DNA of 64,000 bases, taken from the NCBI GenBank assembly GCA_017445925.1, contig JAFSRW010000078.1, positions 1 through 64,000 on the forward strand, written 5' to 3'. The translations under genes and the position numbers were made by a program. The DNA comes from Bacteroidaceae bacterium. Lineage in GTDB: Bacteria > Bacteroidota > Bacteroidia > Bacteroidales > Bacteroidaceae. Shown one piece after another: positions 60,163-64,000 of this stretch (within the stretch, counting starts at the first letter, position 1; each line of letters opens with the position of its first letter). The notes beneath the pieces were generated by a model. That model was not told where the DNA came from. It ran no database searches and was given only the letters and a program-made list of their open reading frames with translations.

Positions 60163-60291
60163 TACCCAGAAGAGATTATGTACTAAGCATTGCCTGCCAC
60201 CTCTATTTCAACGATGACATTAAGTCAGGGACAGGTGCTAGGTGAGTTTACTCAAAACATTAAACGAGTTTACTCATACGATGATTTGAGT

Positions 60292-60507
60292 TTACTCGCT
60301 GTTTTTAGGCACATGGATTAATAAAGAACAAAAAAACCTCTCAGCGGTGAGGCTGAAAGGCTGGAATGTAATACAATAAATAGCCCCAAACAGAAGAGGG
60401 TCTTCGTTGAATTCTGCAAAGGATTTATCCTTCGAAATATACAGAATCTTATCGATTTGGTCTAATATATGTTCCAGACGATTTCTATCTCTAGCTTGCT
60501 CTCTCAT
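60292..60507 (-). pseudogene. Truncated HEPN-domain toxin (DUF86-like)
   Basis: The first ~46 residues (REQARDRNRLEHILDQIDKILY, then FNEDPLLFGAIYCI) match HEPN toxins of the HEPN/MNT type. Normal members run ~110-140 residues and contain a RxxxxH active site. Here the frame leaves the family after GAIYC and passes through a terminator, so the RNase motif is missing. Its start overlaps the MNT gene by 17 bases. Confidence 0.8.
60330..60352 (-). terminator. Terminator inside the broken HEPN frame
   Basis: The minus strand reads CCTCACCGCTGAGAGG followed by seven T. The stem is short with a bulge. It lies after the point where HEPN homology ends, so it probably marks the deletion end. Confidence 0.6.
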
Positions 60508-60790
60508 AAATCAGGATTTTATCATGTTCTGCACCTTCTTTAGCAAATGGAAGGAGTGAATCTTCTGGGATAAGGTCAACCTCGCGATTCAGAATATCCT
60601 TCAAATCCATATACATCCCTCCAAGGGTAAGCAAACTGAACTTCTGCGACATATCAGGTACAAAAAGAATGTCCACATCGCTGTCAGGACGTTCCTCACC
60701 ACGTGAATAGGAGCCAAAGAGCCATGCCTTCAGGACGGGCTGCGTCTTGAAGTATTCAGCTATTTTCTTTATCATTTGCTGCTTATTCAT
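60491..60790 (-). CDS. MNT-family nucleotidyltransferase antitoxin
   Basis: MNT antitoxins inactivate HEPN toxins, in studied cases by AMP addition. The 99-residue protein has the nucleotidyltransferase core GSYSRGEERPDSDVDILFV (GSxxRG and SDxD) and a final EHDKILIYE. It is intact while its HEPN partner is truncated. A full promoter lies at 60815-60845. Confidence 0.92.
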   Translation of the reverse strand: MNKQQMIKKIAEYFKTQPVLKAWLFGSYSRGEERPDSDVDILFVPDMSQKFSLLTLGGMYMDLKDILNREVDLIPEDSLLPFAKEGAEHDKILIYERAS

Positions 60791-60814
60791 AACTCCACAT
60801 CTTTATTTCTTTTG

Positions 60815-60845
60815 CAAAAATACGATTAAATTCTATTCGGACAAA
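60815..60845 (-). promoter_or_regulatory. Promoter of the MNT-HEPN operon
   Basis: On the minus strand TTTG (60845-60842), a 19-base spacer and TATTTTTG (60822-60815). Start near 60809, about 19 bases before the ATG. Confidence 0.75.
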
Positions 60846-60930
60846 GAAAACGGATGTTTTTCTTAAGAAATGACATAGACTTTAGACCTTAGTCTGTTGA
60901 AAGGTTATGGGTTATTATTGACGCTAAAAA

Positions 60931-60968
60931 TGAAAAAGGGGATGTGACTATTCTGACACATCCCCCTT
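60931..60968 (-). terminator. Terminator of the ribH operon
   Basis: GGGGATGTG and CACATCCCC form a 9-bp stem around a TCAGAATAGT loop, followed by T-rich sequence on the minus strand. Confidence 0.8.
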
Positions 60969-61003
60969 ATAATTTTATTGAGAATAAATCTTAAGTGATT
61001 GGC

Positions 61004-61501
61004 TTATAGTGCTGAAACGCTTCGCTTGTAATCAACCATCTTAATGGCTGTTACAGCACATTCGTCACCCTTGTTGCCAAGCATTCCACCACACCGTTCT
61101 TCCGCCTGCTCCATGGTGTTACAGGTTAGCAAACCATAGATAACGGGAACTTCACCTTTTACATTCAACTCTGCCAAACCCTGGGTTGTACCCTGACAGA
61201 TATAATCAAAATGTGGGGTATCGCCTTTTATAACGCAACCGATGGCAATAACAGCATCTACCTTGCCTGAACTTACAAAAGATGAGGAGCCGAAGACCAA
61301 TTCGAAACTGCCTGGAACAGTCTTTACAAAGATATTTTCTTCCTTAGCACCATGACGGGTGAGGGTATCAAAAGCGCCCTGAAGGAGGGCGCCTGTGATT
61401 TTACTGTTCCATTCGCTTACCACAATGCCAAACTTCATGTCGGCAGCATTAGGTACAGAAGCGAAATCGTAATCAGAAAGATTGTGTAAAGCAGAAGCCA
61501 T
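61004..61501 (-). CDS. ribH: 6,7-dimethyl-8-ribityllumazine synthase
   Basis: RibH makes the riboflavin precursor lumazine from 5-amino-6-ribitylaminouracil and a butanone phosphate. The 165-residue protein has [27 protein letters not shown] and the catalytic GDTPHFDYI. It follows the TPR gene by three bases. Other rib genes are not in the window and no FMN riboswitch was found here. Confidence 0.97.
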   Translation of the reverse strand: MASALHNLSDYDFASVPNAADMKFGIVVSEWNSKITGALLQGAFDTLTRHGAKEENIFVKTVPGSFELVFGSSSFVSSGKVDAVIAIGCVIKGDTPHFDYICQGTTQGLAELNVKGEVPVIYGLLTCNTMEQAEERCGGMLGNKGDECAVTAIKMVDYKRSVSAL

Positions 61502-61504
61502 AAT

Positions 61505-62182
61505 TTACTTCTTTACACGCTCGATGTATTTGTCAACCTCGTTGTACTGCATGCTCTGCTGGTACTTGGTCTTAATCTGATTGTAGCAATCCAATGCCTT
61601 GTCGTTCTGATTCAGAGACTCGTAAATCTGACCAGCCTGAATCAGGTAGATAGGACTGAGGGTATTGTTATCAGCCTTCTTGGCGGCCTTTACAAGCATT
61701 TCAACTGCCTTCTCGTTCTGGCCAAGTTCTGCATAACAGTTAGCAATAGTACCTATTACAGAGGGGCTTACCATATCATCGCCACAACTGCTGTACTTAT
61801 CCAACTCATCAATGGCCTCCTGGAACTTATCGGTCTGAACCAGACAAAGACCAGCATACAAGTGAGCCAGATTTCCTGCCTTTGTGCTACCAAACTCGTC
61901 AGCAACAGCAAGGAAACCCATATTCTGGCCGTCTCCATTCAGTGCCTTCTCATACTCACCATTCATAAAAAGCTCCTGAGCAGCAAACAAGCTCTCATTG
62001 GCCTTTTGGTTACGTGGTACAATGTAAAACTGGTGAATCAACAGCGCTGCAATGATAATTGCCAGCAAAGCGCCGCCACCATATACAATTGCTTTCTTGT
62101 TCTTCTCAAAGAAAGATTTAGAGGCTACCAAAGCTTCATCGAACTCATTAACCTCGTAGTTGTTTTTTTTCTTTTTTGCCAT
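61505..62182 (-). CDS. YfgM-like membrane TPR protein
   Basis: The 225-residue protein has a Lys-rich start, one membrane helix (about 32-53) and a periplasmic part of TPR units (NEKAVEMLVKAAKKADNNTLSPIYLIQ, NDKALDCYNQIKTKYQQS). In enterics YfgM works with the Sec translocon and chaperones. TAATTTTG at 62224-62231 on the minus strand is the likely -7 box. Confidence 0.9.
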   Translation of the reverse strand: MAKKKKNNYEVNEFDEALVASKSFFEKNKKAIVYGGGALLAIIIAALLIHQFYIVPRNQKANESLFAAQELFMNGEYEKALNGDGQNMGFLAVADEFGSTKAGNLAHLYAGLCLVQTDKFQEAIDELDKYSSCGDDMVSPSVIGTIANCYAELGQNEKAVEMLVKAAKKADNNTLSPIYLIQAGQIYESLNQNDKALDCYNQIKTKYQQSMQYNEVDKYIERVKK

Positions 62183-62306
62183 TTTATTTAATGTTTTTAT
62201 TTGTATTCGTTCAAAATTCCGCGCAAAATTAGCTAAAATATTGCAGAAGATAAAATTTCCTTAAAGATATTTTCAGTTTCGTGCGTTTAAATAGAAATAA
62301 ATGATG

Positions 62307-62314
62307 TATTTTTG
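62307..62314 (+). promoter_or_regulatory. -7 box of recF
   Basis: TATTTTTG ends 8 bases before the recF ATG, so the 5' leader would be nearly absent. No -33 TTTG is seen at the usual distance. Confidence 0.55.
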
Positions 62315-62322
62315 TACTTGAA

Positions 62323-63420
62323 ATGATACTTAAGCACCTCTCTATAATCAATTACAGGAACATTTCATCATGTGAACTGGACCTTTCTCCAAAAATAAAT
62401 TGTTTTTTGGGAATGAATGGTGAAGGAAAGACGAACCTTCTGGATTCCATTCATTTTCTGAGTCTGTGCAGAAGCTATTCAACAAGTCAGGATTCGTTGT
62501 GCATCCTTCACAATCAAGACCTTATGTCAATAGCCGGACTCTATGAAAATGAAGACGGTACGGCAGAAGATATTCACATAGGAATCAGACGAGGACAGAA
62601 GAAAGTGGTCAGACGTGGGAAAAAGGCCTACAAACGTCTGGTGGAACACATCGGACTAATTCCTTTGGTAATGGTATCCCCAGCTGATCAATTCCTAATT
62701 GCTGGTGGTAGCGAGGAAAGGCGCAGGTTCATGGATATTATCATCTCGCAGTATAATCCCATGTACATGGAGGCCCTGCTGCGATACAATAAGGCATTGC
62801 TGCAGCGGAATGCACTTCTGAAAGAAGAAACGCCTCCAGATGCGGAAATGTTCCTGCTATGGGAAGAACAGATGGCCAAGGAAGCTGAATACATATTCCA
62901 GTGCCGAAGCGAGTACATTAAAGACTTCACGCCTATCTTCCAACAGTTCTACAACCATATTTCAAAAGAGAAAGAGACAGTTGAACTCCGTTACACCTCA
63001 CATTGCCAGCGCGGTCCATTACTGGAACAACTTACTAACGACAGATTCCGTGACCAAGCCGTTGGCTATTCCCTGCATGGTGTACACAAGGATGACTTGG
63101 AGATGCTCCTGGGCGGGTATGCTATAAAACGTGAAGGTTCACAGGGACAGAACAAGACCTTCCTGATTGCCCTTAAACTGGCTCAGTTTGATTTCCTGAA
63201 ACGTACAGGTAGTAAGACCACTCCCCTACTACTCCTAGATGACATATTTGATAAACTGGATGCTGAACGTGTGGAACAGATTGTATCATTAGTCAACAAC
63301 GACATGTTTGGCCAGATATTTATCACTGACACCAATCGTGACCACCTGGACAGCATTCTTCAGAAATCCGATGGAGATTACCGTATCTTCCATGTAAAAA
63401 ACGGAAATGTAACACTATGA
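62323..63420 (+). CDS. recF: DNA replication and repair protein RecF
   Basis: RecF helps load RecA at single-strand gaps with RecO and RecR. The 365-residue SMC-like ATPase has Walker A GMNGEGKTN at about 30-38, VMVSPADQFLIAGGSEERRRF, the signature GSQGQNKTF and Walker B LLLLDDIFDKLD. The start MILKHLSIINYRNI fits homologues. It overlaps the DUF721 gene by four bases (ATGA). Confidence 0.97.
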   Translation: MILKHLSIINYRNISSCELDLSPKINCFLGMNGEGKTNLLDSIHFLSLCRSYSTSQDSLCILHNQDLMSIAGLYENEDGTAEDIHIGIRRGQKKVVRRGKKAYKRLVEHIGLIPLVMVSPADQFLIAGGSEERRRFMDIIISQYNPMYMEALLRYNKALLQRNALLKEETPPDAEMFLLWEEQMAKEAEYIFQCRSEYIKDFTPIFQQFYNHISKEKETVELRYTSHCQRGPLLEQLTNDRFRDQAVGYSLHGVHKDDLEMLLGGYAIKREGSQGQNKTFLIALKLAQFDFLKRTGSKTTPLLLLDDIFDKLDAERVEQIVSLVNNDMFGQIFITDTNRDHLDSILQKSDGDYRIFHVKNGNVTL

Positions 63421-63707
63421 TAAAGAACAAGCCGAAACAGTTAGGAGACCTCCTGATGCAGTTCCTAAGAAGCGAAGGACTGGAGATTCCACTTCTTGAA
63501 CATCGCATTGTTAATGCGTGGCCTACTGTTATGGGGGAAGGCGTAAGCAGATATACGACAGACCTTTACGTAAAGAACTCCGTTTTATGGGTAAAGCTAA
63601 AAAGTCCTGCCCTAAAACAGAATCTAATGATGATGCACAGCGAGATAACACGCAGGCTTAATGCCCACGTGCAGTCTCAGGTTATTTCAGATGTGCATTT
63701 CCTTTAA
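63417..63707 (+). CDS. DUF721 (DciA-like) protein
   Basis: The 96-residue protein has LLEHRIVNAWPTVMGEGVSRYT and a later VKLKSPALKQNLM, the DUF721 pattern. DciA loads the replicative helicase in bacteria without DnaC/DnaI; this may apply here. Coupling to recF is common in Bacteroidetes. The 3' end overlaps metH by four bases. Confidence 0.9.
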   Translation: MIKNKPKQLGDLLMQFLRSEGLEIPLLEHRIVNAWPTVMGEGVSRYTTDLYVKNSVLWVKLKSPALKQNLMMMHSEITRRLNAHVQSQVISDVHFL

Positions 63708-64000
63708 AAGAGATTTGGTTTCCTCTTCTTTGCTGCTTCAAAACTGAGAATCTCGGAAGGAGAATCTTTCTTACACAGTTCCTGCTGCTCCCTTTGCAAT
63801 GAATCTTTTGCCTCTTCCCTTGTAACAGGATTGATAAATTTAGCTGCAAGCGGAGCATTCTGGCTGGCATCCTTTACCCATATAACAGAACCGTCATACT
63901 GAGGCGCAATCTTCAACGCCGTATGTAAAGGACTGGTGGTAGCACCACCTATCATTACTGGGACAGAGATATCTGACTCCTTCAGCAGCCTTACCACTTT
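63704..64000 (-). CDS. metH: Methionine synthase, 3' part
   Basis: The gene runs off the right edge; only its last ~98 codons are present. The sequence VPVMIGGATTSPLHTALKIAP, then VIWVKDASQNAPLAAKF, belongs to the end of the cobalamin-binding domain of MetH. After a charged linker (LSFEAAKKRKPNLF) the protein stops. The AdoMet-binding reactivation domain of E. coli MetH is therefore absent. Confidence 0.9.
   Translation of the reverse strand, partial: KVVRLLKESDISVPVMIGGATTSPLHTALKIAPQYDGSVIWVKDASQNAPLAAKFINPVTREEAKDSLQREQQELCKKDSPSEILSFEAAKKRKPNLF

Noticed and set aside
60243..60305. GAGTTTACTC repeats as a promoter region for the HEPN gene
   Set aside because: The HEPN frame is read toward this place, so it lies downstream, not upstream.
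61004..61501. FMN riboswitch for ribH
   Set aside because: ribH is second in its operon and no RFN-like conserved sequence is visible upstream of the operon.

Overview
The window looks like chromosome from a Bacteroidales bacterium, most likely Prevotella or a close relative. Evidence: promoters of the Bacteroidetes type (TAnnTTTG, often with TTTG about 19-20 bases upstream), few Shine-Dalgarno sites, and lineage-typical gene sets. These include the rpmB-rpmG-DUF4295 cluster, a short-form GT35 glycogen phosphorylase beside a GT3 glycogen synthase, a DPE2-like amylomaltase with starch-binding domains, M64 peptidase, and a Bacteroidales-1/6S-like RNA beside rplT. Low-complexity intergenic repeats (AACGTTAACG, TTATTGG, CATCTTCC types) also fit Prevotella. 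No rRNA, CRISPR array, complete prophage or transposase was found. One tRNA is present (Thr, CGT).

Layout. 1-870: a non-coding repeat module, then tRNA-Thr. 1057-12110: mltG, the amylomaltase, a structured RNA, the translation cluster thrS-infC-rpmI-rplT, a TPR protein, def, ruvX and a SPOR lipoprotein. 12314-13183: three small membrane-associated genes. 13202-22302: M64 peptidase, nth, pgk, a solute-binding-like lipoprotein with a TPR partner, a phospholipase D-like protein, a MaoC hydratase and a GH16 glycanase. 22299-27883: a tripartite RND efflux operon. 28411-35343: flavodiiron protein, M48 lipoprotein, LuxR-type regulator, glycogen phosphorylase and glycogen synthase. 35603-39163: a secreted GH2 beta-galactosidase with a ricin-like domain. 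39280-44183: ABM monooxygenase, DUF4295-rpmG-rpmB, tsaD, map, eda, kdgK. 44345-55253: nhaC, RsiV-like lipoprotein, rsmG, MBL hydrolase, GH25 lysozyme, lon, tgt, LptF/G permease and a DEAD-box helicase. 55254-60800 is the accessory region. 61004-64000: ribH, a YfgM-like TPR protein, recF, a DUF721 protein and the 3' end of metH.

The accessory region is the most unusual part. It has a decayed type I restriction locus (dinD, an XRE fragment, an N-6 methylase N-terminal fragment in frame with a YhcG-type PDDEXK nuclease). Next come a symmetric inverted array of GCCTACATG boxes around two CTCTAGAG palindromes (58196-58632), a possible small RNA, and a gene possibly related to BECR-fold RNases. The region ends with a second copy (59680-60162) of the 480-base non-coding module found at 125-604, and an MNT antitoxin with a truncated HEPN partner. 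Two MITE-like inverted repeats lie elsewhere; one supplies the first codons of tsaD and the stop codon of map.

Functional themes: starch/glycogen turnover (amylomaltase, phosphorylase, synthase), extracellular glycan use (GH2, GH16, KDG kinase plus KDPG aldolase), envelope maintenance (mltG, RND pump, LptF/G, GH25), translation and tRNA modification, and oxygen defence (flavodiiron protein).
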